64,000 nucleotides of DNA from assembly GCF_002743055.1 (NCBI RefSeq), contig NZ_PDYM01000005.1, positions 88,324 to 152,323 of the forward strand, in the 5' to 3' direction. Each line of letters begins with the position of its first letter. Position 1 is the stretch's first letter. The translations under genes were made by a program, and so were the position numbers. The notes beneath the pieces are model-generated. The model was not told the DNA's origin. It made no database searches and was given only the letters and a program-made list of their open reading frames with translations. Source of the DNA: Sporosarcina sp. P13. GTDB taxonomy: Bacteria; Bacillota; Bacilli; Bacillales_A; Planococcaceae. Below, piece by piece: positions 8,998-18,461 of this stretch.

Positions 8998-9082
8998 AAA
9001 ATATTCCCCTTTTCCACTGTATAGTCATGAAATCTCTCCCTGCTAAACAAACATTTAATGCACTTATATGATTACGCAGTTA

Positions 9083-10681
9083 TTAATGTAGACTTGATTC
9101 CTTATCTTTTTCACTACTCTCTTCAACCAATTTACGTCTTAAGATTTTCCCGACTGCAGTTTTTGGCAATTCATCTCTAAAATCATAAAACCTCGGAACT
9201 TTATAAGTCGCTAATTTATCAGAACACCATTCTTTCAGTTCCTCTTCAGTGCAAGTCATACCTTTCTTTAAAACAATAGTTGCTTTTACAGTTTCTCCTC
9301 TATATGAATCAGGAATACCATAAACACAAACCTCCATTATTGCCGGGTGTTCATACAGAACTTCCTCCACCTCCATTGGATATATATTATATCCACTCGC
9401 AATGATTAGTTCTTTTTTTCGACCTACTATATAAAAACGTCCATCTTCATCCATGTATCCAATATCACCTGTGTATAACCAACCATCACGAATTGTCAGA
9501 CTCGTTTCTACTTGATTGTTCCAATAACCTTTCATTACTTGGGGCCCTTTGATCAGAACTTCACCTGATTGACCGACTTCAACCTCTTCCATGCCGGTTT
9601 CAGCATCTACGATTTTACAATCTGTGTTAGGCAGTGGAACTCCTACACTTCCAGCTTTCCGCTTATCAGAAACAGGATTTCTATGTGTAACGATAGCCTC
9701 GGTTAAGCCATAGCCTTCAATAATTTTTGTTCCCGATAGTTCTTCAAATTTACTAATCACTTCATTCGGTAATGGAGATGTTCCGCAAGAACAGATTCTT
9801 AAGCTCTTCAAGTCATCTCTCGTTAGGTTTTCATATTGTAATAAACCTACGTACATAGTAGGAGCACCTACAAAGATCGTTGGATGATGCTCTTTTATTA
9901 ATTCCAATACCTTTTCTACTTTAAATCTTTCAACGATAATAAATGTACCCGCAGAAAACACGGTTATATTTATATAACTCAAGCCCATTATATGGAACAA
10001 CGGTGAGTTCCCAAGAATTATTTCCTTATTTCTTTCCAAACAGTTAAACACGATATTTTGATAGGCATTACAAACAATATTATAATGCGTCAACATAGCT
10101 CCCTTAGATTTACCAGTGGTGCCACCAGTATATTGTAATACCGCAACATCTTCTTTAGCATTAATTTCTATGTCAGGTAGTGGGTCATGTTTTTCTTCCA
10201 GTAAGCGATTATAGTTATTTTCTTGCGTTTGTTCGTTGTCAACAATGATCCAAACTAACTGATCGCCTAGTCCTAACGCTTCAATCTTTTCTTTTTGCAC
10301 AGCCTCACAAATCATACCTGAAGCTTGCGAATCACTCAGAATCGGATGTAATTCTGAAGCTTGATACATTACATTGACCTGAACCATAATACAGCCAAGT
10401 CGTTGTATCGCAAAATAGGCAACTATATACTCCATACGATTTGGCAACATCACCGCAATGCGATCACCTTTTCTAAAACCTTTATTGTATAAGGCTGCAG
10501 CTAATCTATTACACCTATTTTTCAAATCAATATAAGACAGATGAATATCGTTAAAAATAAACGCTTTGTGCATTGGAAATTCTTTTGCGGACTTTTCTAA
10601 CATTTCATAAATGGTCATTTCCGGTAACTTCAACTCTCTTGGTACATCATCCGAGTATATCTCATACCATACCTTCTCCAT
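9083..10681 (-). CDS. AMP-forming acyl-CoA ligase
   Basis: A 532-residue ANL-superfamily enzyme that activates a carboxylic acid with ATP and CoA. Core motifs are intact: the P-loop YTGGTTGKSKG, IEGYGLTEA, YTGDIGYMDEDG, IVGRKKELI and the C-terminal lysine motif PKTAVGKILRR. Length is typical for medium/long-chain fatty acyl-CoA ligases, but the acid cannot be predicted. It resembles the ligase at 43896 and the broken copy at 45646 (shared WYEIYS/WYPFNP start and LPEMTIYE-like lead) more than its neighbours at 11226 and 14890. AAGGGGAC lies before the ATG. It sits between a thioesterase and the thiolase in one minus-strand unit. Confidence 0.88.
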   Translation of the reverse strand: MEKVWYEIYSDDVPRELKLPEMTIYEMLEKSAKEFPMHKAFIFNDIHLSYIDLKNRCNRLAAALYNKGFRKGDRIAVMLPNRMEYIVAYFAIQRLGCIMVQVNVMYQASELHPILSDSQASGMICEAVQKEKIEALGLGDQLVWIIVDNEQTQENNYNRLLEEKHDPLPDIEINAKEDVAVLQYTGGTTGKSKGAMLTHYNIVCNAYQNIVFNCLERNKEIILGNSPLFHIMGLSYINITVFSAGTFIIVERFKVEKVLELIKEHHPTIFVGAPTMYVGLLQYENLTRDDLKSLRICSCGTSPLPNEVISKFEELSGTKIIEGYGLTEAIVTHRNPVSDKRKAGSVGVPLPNTDCKIVDAETGMEEVEVGQSGEVLIKGPQVMKGYWNNQVETSLTIRDGWLYTGDIGYMDEDGRFYIVGRKKELIIASGYNIYPMEVEEVLYEHPAIMEVCVYGIPDSYRGETVKATIVLKKGMTCTEEELKEWCSDKLATYKVPRFYDFRDELPKTAVGKILRRKLVEESSEKDKESSLH

Positions 10682-10738
10682 AACACTTGTCCCCTTTACG
10701 TTAATTGATTAAATTAACCTAGCATATAATAAGTCAGA

Positions 10739-11155
10739 CTAATTCTTTTCATGTAAGATCTTAAATACACCTGTAGCTGTAGATATAATATTTCCGTTTG
10801 CATCTTTTATAACGCCTTCCATAAAGGCCGTATTATAGGTTTTCGAAGTTATCGTTGCTTCCGCATATATTGTTTCTGTCATAATTGGCGCAATATAGTT
10901 TATATTTAAATTGACTGTTAGACACCTTTTTTTAATAACTGAACGAAGTTGCATACTCTGGATAATATCGAGCACAGAGGCAATTACACCTCCATTAACA
11001 GTTTCACTGAAATTTAGCAAACTTTTATGAACCGCTAATTTAGCCTGTACATCACCCTCTTCAAATTTAGTTATCTGAATTCCTAAATGTTGTACATAAG
11101 GACTTTGTATAAATTCCTCTTTTACTTCATTGAGTTGCATTAAAGTACTCATCAT
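10739..11155 (-). CDS. PaaI-type hotdog thioesterase
   Basis: A 138-residue single hotdog domain. The active-site region NFSETVNGGVIASVLD corresponds to the HGG/D pattern of PaaI-type acyl-CoA thioesterases, with Asn in place of the usual His. Such enzymes release stalled acyl-CoA and spare free CoA, fitting its place between two ligases. The first two codons are both ATG; GGAGGA just before them supports this start. No membrane segments. Substrate unknown. Confidence 0.75.
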   Translation of the reverse strand: MMSTLMQLNEVKEEFIQSPYVQHLGIQITKFEEGDVQAKLAVHKSLLNFSETVNGGVIASVLDIIQSMQLRSVIKKRCLTVNLNINYIAPIMTETIYAEATITSKTYNTAFMEGVIKDANGNIISTATGVFKILHEKN

Positions 11156-11225
11156 CTTTCCTCCTTATTTGACATAACGATTGTGTATAGATTTACAAGA
11201 AAATGGTATAAAATCTCTTTTATCA

Positions 11226-12794
11226 TTAGTTAACATTCAATTCATAGTTCTTCCAATACTTCTCACGCAGTTCTCTTTTCAGGATTTTCCCGGCACCGTT
11301 TTTTGGCAGCTCCTCCATAAAGTATACTGATTTAGGAACTTTGTAATTGGCTAGTAGGGACTTACTAAATTCTATAATCTCTGATTCAGTCAATTCATGT
11401 GTATCTCTAACAACGATAATCGCTTTGATTGCTTCGCCCCACTTTGAATCAGGTATTCCAATAACAGCTGCTTCCAGCACAGATGGGTGATTAGATAACA
11501 CATTTTCTACCTCGATAGAATAGACATTTTCGCCACCTGTAATAATCATATCTTTCTTACGATCTACGATATAAATATAGTGATCTTCATCCTTAAGAGC
11601 CATATCTCCTGAATGGTACCAACCGTTAATAATAGTATTCGCAGTTTTCTCAGGCGATTTCCAATAACCCTTCATTATATTGGGACCACGAGCGATTACT
11701 TCTCCAATTTCCCCAACTGCTACGTCGACCCCCTCATTATCTACAACTCGAACCTCAACACCCGGTATAGCTTTACCGACTGATAATAAACGCTTTTGCG
11801 CTTTTTTATCTTCGCTAATAATATGATCTTCGGGTTCCAAAATCGTTAACACCGGTGATGCCTCTGTCATGCCATAGGACTGATAAAACTCTACATCAGG
11901 AAATGCAGACGTAACTCTTTTAAATAAATCACTAGACATTGCTGAAGATCCATAATTTATTTTCTTAATACTATTCACATCATAATTTTTAAAGTTCGGA
12001 TCATTCATTACCATATTAATCATTGTTGGAACGAGCGAGATGACGGTTGGCCTATACGTCTGGACAGCTTCCAAGAACCCTTCCACTGTAAACGTTTTCA
12101 AAAAACTGTGCGTTCCACCGCCCCAAGTAACGCCAATCGTTTTTCCACAATCCGCTAAATGAAACATCGGACCGGCATGCAAGTAATTACTCCACTCGTT
12201 ATAGTTAAATTTTGTAGTTGTATGATAAAAATTACTCACTTGATTACGATGCGATAACATAACACCCACGGCAGGTCCCGTCGTACCCCCTGTATAAAAA
12301 ATACATGCTATATCATCTTCACAGAGGTCATCGTATGTTAGCTCTGCTATACTTTCGTTTGCAATAAACTCCTCATAATTTGTATAACCAAACTCTTCGT
12401 TTGCATCTGAAACAACGATAGATTCCAGATGACCCTTTGCCGCCTTTTCAAGATCAGGAATATGGTGTAGATATTCAGAATGGAAAAACAAGCTTATCAT
12501 TTCAGAATCTTTAACTATGTACTCTAGCTCTCGTCTTGAAAGCCTTGTATTTAATGGTACAGCAATTGCCCCTATAGCAGTAATTGCATAAATCAGCTCC
12601 ACGTATCTATAGGTATTTAAAAGCAAGATACCGACTTTATCTCCCTTTTTAATACCCGAGCCTTTTAATGCCTCTTTTAACTTTGCTGTTCTACTAGCCA
12701 ATTCACCATATGTACAGCTATATCCCTCATCCAAAACAGCCAGTTTCTCTGGAATATTTCTCGCATTGTACATTAACGCTTTTGTGATAATCAT
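11226..12794 (-). CDS. acyl-CoA ligase, copy A of a duplicated pair
   Basis: A 522-residue AMP-binding enzyme, near-identical by eye to the 522-residue protein at 14890. Motifs: FYTGGTTGPAVGV, YQSYGMTEASPVL, HSGDMALKDEDH, IVDRKKDMIITGGENVYS and PKNGAGKILKREL. The usual P-loop lysine (TGxPKG) is replaced: the text reads TGPAVG, whereas the ligases at 9083 and 43896 keep it. The C-terminal catalytic lysine is present. First gene of a unit with the thioesterase, the next ligase and the thiolase; a good promoter lies 206 bases upstream. GGGAGG precedes the ATG. Probably active on an organic or fatty acid, but the altered P-loop makes activity less certain. Confidence 0.85.
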   Translation of the reverse strand: MIITKALMYNARNIPEKLAVLDEGYSCTYGELASRTAKLKEALKGSGIKKGDKVGILLLNTYRYVELIYAITAIGAIAVPLNTRLSRRELEYIVKDSEMISLFFHSEYLHHIPDLEKAAKGHLESIVVSDANEEFGYTNYEEFIANESIAELTYDDLCEDDIACIFYTGGTTGPAVGVMLSHRNQVSNFYHTTTKFNYNEWSNYLHAGPMFHLADCGKTIGVTWGGGTHSFLKTFTVEGFLEAVQTYRPTVISLVPTMINMVMNDPNFKNYDVNSIKKINYGSSAMSSDLFKRVTSAFPDVEFYQSYGMTEASPVLTILEPEDHIISEDKKAQKRLLSVGKAIPGVEVRVVDNEGVDVAVGEIGEVIARGPNIMKGYWKSPEKTANTIINGWYHSGDMALKDEDHYIYIVDRKKDMIITGGENVYSIEVENVLSNHPSVLEAAVIGIPDSKWGEAIKAIIVVRDTHELTESEIIEFSKSLLANYKVPKSVYFMEELPKNGAGKILKRELREKYWKNYELNVN

Positions 12795-12999
12795 TATATC
12801 CTCCCTTTCTTTTCATAAGATTCCGTAAGATCCACTGACATTTACCCCCAGCTGTAATACATGATTTAAAACTTAACAGGTATATATATAATGTTATTTC
12901 CAATTTCACGATACTCAATATTAAATTATTTTATATGTGAAAAAATAATCGTTAATTTTATTGAAGTTTTCAATATTCACTCAATTATTGTTGTTTATA

Positions 13000-13027
13000 A
13001 TTTTACACGTAAAAAGAATTTTGTCAA
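13000..13027 (-). promoter_or_regulatory. sigma-A promoter for the 12794 unit
   Basis: On the minus strand, TTGACA (13022-13027), a 16-base spacer and TAAAAT (13000-13005), with TG directly before the -10. The leader to the ligase ATG would be about 200 bases. Confidence 0.6.
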
Positions 13028-13215
13028 TACAATAATCGGAATACATAGAGTAGTCTGAACGCATCCCAAGTCGCTATTCAATGTAATTTCTCGAGTTGTT
13101 ACAACTAGACATTTATAAACTGCCAGAAATCCTATTATTGTACCGCGCTTAGATAAACCCGAAATAAAAGCACGCCTTTAAAGCCCGGCACAGACCTAGA
13201 GAAATTAGATAAAAT

Positions 13216-13648
13216 AAAAACACCTTGCATTGAAATAAAGGGTATAGAACCTTATGAAATCAATGTGGAGGTGTTTTTTCTATGGGAACGAAAGTACGTT
13301 CTCCAGCGGAAAGGAAGCCGTACCAAAAGTAGCCGTTCAGTTAACGGAAGGCCGTATTCTGCATAAGTGATCTTATACCTATTAAGAAATAGTCAAAAGG
13401 AAAGGAATTACCATGAGCTTGTTCCGTAAAGGCACGCCCACTGATAATTCCCCAATTGAAACGTTTCAATCCTTGCTATCGTCCGAAAGTTTTACGCCGG
13501 CGAAATCTATCGCACAACAAATGCGCGTGTAATACAAATTATCGATGAATACTTTATCTGTTATAACAAGATCCGAATTCAAACGAAACTAAACAGCCAG
13601 TCGACAATAATTAAAATACTCACCCAACTTTTTAAAAGTGAATGTTAG
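13216..13648 (+). mobile_element. degraded IS3-family element
   Basis: A relic with both ends of a two-ORF IS3-type transposase and little between. At 13282, after GGAGG, an ORF begins MGTKVRSPAERK and stops at 13332; this resembles IS3 orfA starts. At 13411 a stretch reads RKGTPTDNSPIETFQS, the conserved DDE-glutamate region of orfB, then a one-base frameshift near 13490 moves to a frame reading RVIQIIDEYFICYNKIR and TKLNSQS, the classical orfB C-terminus. An imperfect inverted repeat (13216-13276, ACACCT arms) precedes orfA and may be its leader hairpin. No intact transposase remains, so it is immobile on its own. Confidence 0.75.
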
Positions 13649-13740
13649 TATATGATTATTTTCAAATAAAAAGTAAACAATCTTTATAAACAAATAAAAG
13701 ATTCAATTTATCACTGCCTTTTTTTACTGACACACATTTT

Positions 13741-14823
13741 TTATTGCTCCAGATTGCGTACGTTTTCTACTTCTTCTTTAAAAGTAGCTAATATCGCTTC
13801 GAAATCAAAACCTGTTTTTCCTTTCAGCCAATTGTTTTCTACTTTGCCATAGAAATCATTCCACTGTAATTGTTCCTCTTCAGTTAATTCATACAAAGTA
13901 ATGCCTGTGTCCACCAATTCTTTTTTGACGGTATCATTTATTTCATCAAATTTCTTGGCGTAACTTTCCGAAACCTCATCACCAACTTGTACAAGTACTT
14001 TTTGTATATCTTCAGGTAACTCTTGATATACTTTTTCATTAATAATCAAACCAGCAGCAAGTCCACCAAAGTCAACACCTACTGTACCAAACTGTACTAA
14101 TTCATTGAATCCATAGTCATTCATTGACAATGCATTCAGAAGTAGCCCATCAAATACACCTCGATCAAACCCTTCATACATCTCCGCTGCAGTAAGATTA
14201 ATTGGCGAAGCATCAAGAGCTAAAACTGCCTGGTTAATTATTTCTCCATTTGATCTGACTTTCATTCCTTTTAAATCCTTTGGAACTGAAATTTCTTTTC
14301 CTTTCGTCCAAAATTCATTTGGTGGAAGAGCATGACTCATTAATGGCCTAACACCATTATTTAAAAAGTCGGCTTCCAAAATAGGACTTTTCTTGTTGAG
14401 TGCATGTAAGGCCATTGTCCCTTCATAAGCACTTGAATATAAACCAGGCATTCCTAGAAGACCACTTGTTATAGGCATCATACTCGGTGTATAAGTAGAG
14501 ACAATAAAACTAATATCTGCTACACCACTACTTGTCAAATCGTATAAATCAGCGGACTTTCCCATTTGTTCAGAAGGGTAAAATTCAAATTCAACTTGTC
14601 CATCCGTTAATTCTGTAACCCTTTCCATAAATGGAGTATAGGCCCACTCGAACAAAGTATGAGTTTCAGGTTGTGATACCGCAAATTTCAACTTAATCGT
14701 TTGTGAGGAGTCACCTTCTTTTATTCCAGCTTTTACTTTTGTTCCTTCATTCGATACTCCACAAGCCGATATAACCATCATAACTAAAATGAATAATGGA
14801 ACCACTATAAAACTTTTCTTCAT
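13741..14823 (-). CDS. orphan TRAP transporter receptor (DctP family)
   Basis: A 360-residue extracytoplasmic solute receptor. A lipoprotein signal ends at C21 (VISAC), so it is anchored outside the membrane. Family features: LKFAVSQPETHTL, ELTDGQVEFEFYPSEQ, a central PGLYSSAYEG, VRSNGEIINQAV with the conserved substrate-carboxylate arginine, and YEGFDRGVFDG. It is one of four close relatives (with 23310, 32229 and 46586); no permease genes adjoin it, so it probably works with the pair at 21330/22661, an inference. Lies 66 bases after the ligase at 14890, likely in one transcript. AAGGGG precedes the ATG. Confidence 0.87.
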   Translation of the reverse strand: MKKSFIVVPLFILVMMVISACGVSNEGTKVKAGIKEGDSSQTIKLKFAVSQPETHTLFEWAYTPFMERVTELTDGQVEFEFYPSEQMGKSADLYDLTSSGVADISFIVSTYTPSMMPITSGLLGMPGLYSSAYEGTMALHALNKKSPILEADFLNNGVRPLMSHALPPNEFWTKGKEISVPKDLKGMKVRSNGEIINQAVLALDASPINLTAAEMYEGFDRGVFDGLLLNALSMNDYGFNELVQFGTVGVDFGGLAAGLIINEKVYQELPEDIQKVLVQVGDEVSESYAKKFDEINDTVKKELVDTGITLYELTEEEQLQWNDFYGKVENNWLKGKTGFDFEAILATFKEEVENVRNLEQ

Positions 14824-14889
14824 TTCTTAACCCCTTTTGTAAGTTTTGCTTTCTTTATTTATTCCCTAACTACTAAATCTCTTTTATCA

Positions 14890-16458
14890 TTAGTTAACGT
14901 TCAATTTATAATTCTCCCAATATTTCTCACGCAGTTCTCTTTTCAGGATTTTCCCGGCACCACTTTTCGGCAGCGCCTCCACAAAGTCTACTGATTTAGG
15001 AACTTTATAATTGGCTAGTAGTGACTTACTAAATTCTATAATCTCTGATTCAGTCAATTCATGTGTATCTCTAACAACAATGACCGCTTTGATTGCTTCG
15101 CCCCACTTTGAATCAGGTATTCCAATAACAGCTGCTTCCAACACAGATGGATGACTAGTTAACACATTTTCTACTTCAATCGAATAGACATTTTCTCCAC
15201 CAGTAATAATCATATCTTTTTTACGATCTACGATATATATATAGTGATCTTCATCTATAAGAGCCATATCGCCAGAATGGTACCAACCGTCAATAATCGT
15301 ATTTTTGGTTTTCTCCGGTGAGTTCCAATACCCTTTCATGATATTTGGTCCACGCGCGATTACTTCTCCTACTTCTCCTGGTGCAACATCGTTACCCGTA
15401 TCATCTACAACACGTACTTCAACACCCGGTACACTTTTGCCGACTGATGATAATCGCTTTTGTGCCTTTTTATCCTCACTCACCAGATGATCTTCAGGTT
15501 CTAACATCGTTAATACTGGAGATGCCTCTGTCATGCCATAGGACTGATAAAACTCTACATCAGGAAATGCATTCATCACTCTTTTAAATAAATCGGGAGA
15601 CATCGCGGAAGAACCATAATTTATTTTTTTAATACTACTCACATCATAATTTTTAAAGTCTGGATCATTCATCACCATATTAATCATTGTCGGGACAAGC
15701 GAGATGACGGTTGGCTTAAAAGTCTGGACTACTTCTAAGAATCCTTTTACTGTAAATGTTTTTATGAAACTATGCGTTCCGCCCCCCCATGTAACGCCAA
15801 TCGTTTTTCCGAAATCGGCTAAATGAAACATCGGAGCTGCATGCAAATAATTACTCCATTCGTTATAATTAAACTTTGTAGTCGTGTGATAGAAATTGCT
15901 CACTTGATTACGATGTGACAACATCACTCCGACAGCAGGACCTGTCGTACCCCCTGTATAAAAAATACAAGCGATATCATCTTCACTGATATCATCATAT
16001 GTTAATTCTGTGATACTCCGGTTTTTAATTAGTTCCTCATAATGCGTATACTCGGATTGCTCATTCACATCTGAAACAAATATAGACTTCAGATTACTCT
16101 TTGCCGCCTTTTCAAGAGATGGAATATGTTGCAAATACTCCGAATGAAAAAACAAGCATTCCATTTCAGAGTCTTTCACGATATACTCTAACTCTCGTCT
16201 CGAAAGCCGCGTATTTAACGGTACAGCGATTGCCCCAATAGCTGTAATAGCATAAAAGAGTTCTACGTATCGAAAAGTGTTCAATAAAAAGATCCCCACT
16301 TTATCTCCCTTTTTAATACCTAAATCTTTTAATGCCTCTTTTAACTTCGCTGTTCTACTTGCTAATTCACCGTAAGTGAAACTATATCCCTCATCCAAAA
16401 TAGCCAATCGCTCTGGAATGTTTTTCGCATTATATATTAAAGCTTTTGTAATAATCAT
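14890..16458 (-). CDS. acyl-CoA ligase, copy B of a duplicated pair
   Basis: A 522-residue AMP-binding ligase nearly the same as the one at 11226 along its whole length, with the same unusual TGPAVG P-loop, YGMTEASPVL and PKSGAGKILKREL motifs. The similarity continues past the stop codon: both are followed on the plus-strand reading by nearly the same CTCTTTTATCATTAGTTAAC stretch, so the copy included 3' flank. Differences scattered through the protein (for example residues 98-140) imply that the duplication is not recent. It heads a two-gene unit with the TRAP receptor at 13741. GAAAGGAAG precedes the ATG. It may activate the acid bound by that receptor, which is inference. Confidence 0.85.
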   Translation of the reverse strand: MIITKALIYNAKNIPERLAILDEGYSFTYGELASRTAKLKEALKDLGIKKGDKVGIFLLNTFRYVELFYAITAIGAIAVPLNTRLSRRELEYIVKDSEMECLFFHSEYLQHIPSLEKAAKSNLKSIFVSDVNEQSEYTHYEELIKNRSITELTYDDISEDDIACIFYTGGTTGPAVGVMLSHRNQVSNFYHTTTKFNYNEWSNYLHAAPMFHLADFGKTIGVTWGGGTHSFIKTFTVKGFLEVVQTFKPTVISLVPTMINMVMNDPDFKNYDVSSIKKINYGSSAMSPDLFKRVMNAFPDVEFYQSYGMTEASPVLTMLEPEDHLVSEDKKAQKRLSSVGKSVPGVEVRVVDDTGNDVAPGEVGEVIARGPNIMKGYWNSPEKTKNTIIDGWYHSGDMALIDEDHYIYIVDRKKDMIITGGENVYSIEVENVLTSHPSVLEAAVIGIPDSKWGEAIKAVIVVRDTHELTESEIIEFSKSLLANYKVPKSVDFVEALPKSGAGKILKRELREKYWENYKLNVN

Positions 16459-16557
16459 TATATTCTTCCTTTCTTTTAACGAATTATTATCCTAAATCGC
16501 AATGTTAAGTTAGCCACCTGCATAACTCTATCTAACGTCATACAATAGGACATAAAG

Positions 16558-16602
16558 AAAGCCGTCTATGCGATTTTTGGAGAGATCGACATAGACGGCT
16601 TT
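16558..16602 (-). terminator. intrinsic terminator after etfA
   Basis: Arms AAAGCCGTCTATG and complement extend to 17 pairs with one bulge; the minus-strand side ends in TTTCTTTATG. It closes the etfBA transcript, 35 bases past etfA. Confidence 0.85.
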
Positions 16603-16637
16603 GTTTATACAGACCATAAACAATCAGTCCTTAATTT

Positions 16638-17615
16638 TCACACGCCGACTTTTGCTTTTTGAAATTCTTCAATCATCATTGGAACAACTTCAAACAAATC
16701 TCCAACGATACCATAGTCCGCTACTTTAAAAATCTCAGCTTCCGGATCTTTATTAATTGCTACAATAATTTTCGAGTTCGACATACCTGCCATATGTTGA
16801 ATAGCCCCAGAAATACCTACACCGATATATAAATCAGGTGTAATTACTTTACCTGTTTGTCCAATTTGTAATGAGTAGTCACAGTAGTCAGCATCACAAG
16901 CTCCGCGGGATGCACCCACTGCACCGCCCAGTAGATCAGCTAGTTCTTTTAGGGGATTGAAACCTTCTGCACTTTTCACACCACGCCCACCTGCTACAAC
17001 GACTTTTGCTTCGGACAAATCAACACCTTCTGTTGTTTTACGAACGACGTCAGCAATAATTGTACGCAAGTTGGTTACGTCCACATCAATAGAGGATACT
17101 TCACCTGAACGGCTACTGTCGTGTTCTAGTGGCGCAATATTATTTGGGCGAATAGTTACGAATAATAAACCATTTTTATTTCTTACTTTTTCAAATGCTT
17201 TACCTGAATAAATTGGGCGAATGAAGACTGCCTCATCGCCTTCCCCTTCAATTGAAGTTACATCTGAAATGAGTCCACTCGCAAGTTTACTAGCAATCTT
17301 AGGAGATAAATCCTTCCCCAATGCCGTATGTCCAAAAACAATTGCTTCAGGACTTTCTTGTTCATAAACTGCCATGAATCCTTGTGAAAATCCATCTGAA
17401 GTATATTGTTTTAAATTAGCATGTTCGATCGTTACTACACGGTCCGCACCGTAGTGAATCATTTCTTCTGTGAATGATTGCACACTCTCACCAAGAAGAA
17501 CCGCAACTACTTCTCCACCACCGGAAATCTTTTTAGCTGCCGCTATTACTTCAAATGAAACATTACGTAGTGCACCTTCTCGCACTTCTCCAAGTACTAA
17601 CACTTTTTTCGTCAT
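16638..17615 (-). CDS. etfA: electron transfer flavoprotein alpha subunit
   Basis: A 325-residue EtfA. The C-terminal FAD domain is clear: VAGGRGVKSAEGF, LGGAVGASRGACDADYC, QIGQTGKVITPDLYIGVGIS, GAIQHMAGMSNSK and INKDPEAEIF. With EtfB it carries electrons from acyl-CoA dehydrogenases to a membrane quinone reductase. It is the last gene after etfB, 50 bases apart, and ends at a strong terminator. GGAGGG lies before the ATG. Partners in this window are the acyl-CoA dehydrogenases at 27136, 35423 and 47716, and FadF at 3426 as the probable acceptor. Confidence 0.95.
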   Translation of the reverse strand: MTKKVLVLGEVREGALRNVSFEVIAAAKKISGGGEVVAVLLGESVQSFTEEMIHYGADRVVTIEHANLKQYTSDGFSQGFMAVYEQESPEAIVFGHTALGKDLSPKIASKLASGLISDVTSIEGEGDEAVFIRPIYSGKAFEKVRNKNGLLFVTIRPNNIAPLEHDSSRSGEVSSIDVDVTNLRTIIADVVRKTTEGVDLSEAKVVVAGGRGVKSAEGFNPLKELADLLGGAVGASRGACDADYCDYSLQIGQTGKVITPDLYIGVGISGAIQHMAGMSNSKIIVAINKDPEAEIFKVADYGIVGDLFEVVPMMIEEFQKAKVGV

Positions 17616-17665
17616 CTATAGTCCCTCCAGTAAAGAGTAATCCATTTTGATTACTTCTTATTCTA

Positions 17666-18439
17666 TTAAATTACTTTTGCTTCATTTCTTAAAAGGCTTG
17701 CGAGCTCAGATACTTGATCAGCAATCTCGCCTTCAAGTACACGGCCAGCTGCTTTAGCTGCAGGTAGAAAAATTTCAATTGTTTCTGTCTTCGCTTCCAC
17801 ATCATCTTCTTCAAGATCTAAATCATCCAGTTCCAATTCCTCAAGCGGCTTCTTTTTCGCTTTCATAATTCCTGGTAGCGATGGGTAACGCGGTTCATTC
17901 AATCCTTGTTGTGCGGTGACAAGAAGTGGAAGAGTTGTTTCAATCATCTCTGAATCCCCTTCAACATCGCGCACAATTTTAACAGCCGTTCCTTCGATTT
18001 CAAGTTTTGTAATCGTTGTCACATAGTTAATGTTCAACAATTCTGCAACACGGGGTCCAACTTGTCCAGAGCCACCGTCAATTGCTACGTTACCTGCTAA
18101 AATTAAGTCTGCGTCTTTATCTTTCAAGTATTCTGCGATAATTTTTGCAGCTGTAAATTCATCTGACTCATCCAAATCATCTTCAGTGTTGATGAGCACC
18201 GCTTTGTCCGCACCCATGGCCAACGCTGTACGAAGTTGTTTTTCTGAATCCTCACCACCAATTGTGACTACTGTCACTTCACCGCCATGTACATCACGCA
18301 TGGCAATCGCTTCTTCAATTGCATATTCATCATAAGGATTAATAATAAATTCTGCACCATCTTCTGCAATTTTACCGCCTTTAATTGCAATTCTTTCCTC
18401 CGTATCAAATGTTCTCTTTACTAGTACGTAAATATTCAT
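17666..18439 (-). CDS. etfB: electron transfer flavoprotein beta subunit
   Basis: A 257-residue EtfB with the family pattern: NPYDEYAIEEAIAMRD near residue 36, VTIGGEDSEKQLRTALAMGADKAV, DLILAGNVAIDGGSGQVGPRVAE and the AMP-binding/recognition region PRYPSLPGIMKAKKKPL near 193. It pairs with EtfA as the soluble electron carrier. It begins 22 bases after the IclR gene stop and precedes etfA; CGGAGGG lies before the ATG. Placement directly behind transport and CoA-activation genes suggests the carrier is co-expressed with this catabolic island, though many genomes carry more than one etf set. Confidence 0.95.
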   Translation of the reverse strand: MNIYVLVKRTFDTEERIAIKGGKIAEDGAEFIINPYDEYAIEEAIAMRDVHGGEVTVVTIGGEDSEKQLRTALAMGADKAVLINTEDDLDESDEFTAAKIIAEYLKDKDADLILAGNVAIDGGSGQVGPRVAELLNINYVTTITKLEIEGTAVKIVRDVEGDSEMIETTLPLLVTAQQGLNEPRYPSLPGIMKAKKKPLEELELDDLDLEEDDVEAKTETIEIFLPAAKAAGRVLEGEIADQVSELASLLRNEAKVI

Positions 18440-18461
18440 TTTATCCCTCCGTTAATCATAA

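Noticed and set aside
13455..13470. ATTGAAACGTTTCAAT palindrome as an operator
   Set aside because: It lies inside the degraded transposase coding sequence, in the conserved glutamate region, and is most likely coding.
13216..13648. Active insertion sequence
   Set aside because: Both transposase frames are broken and most of the middle is missing.
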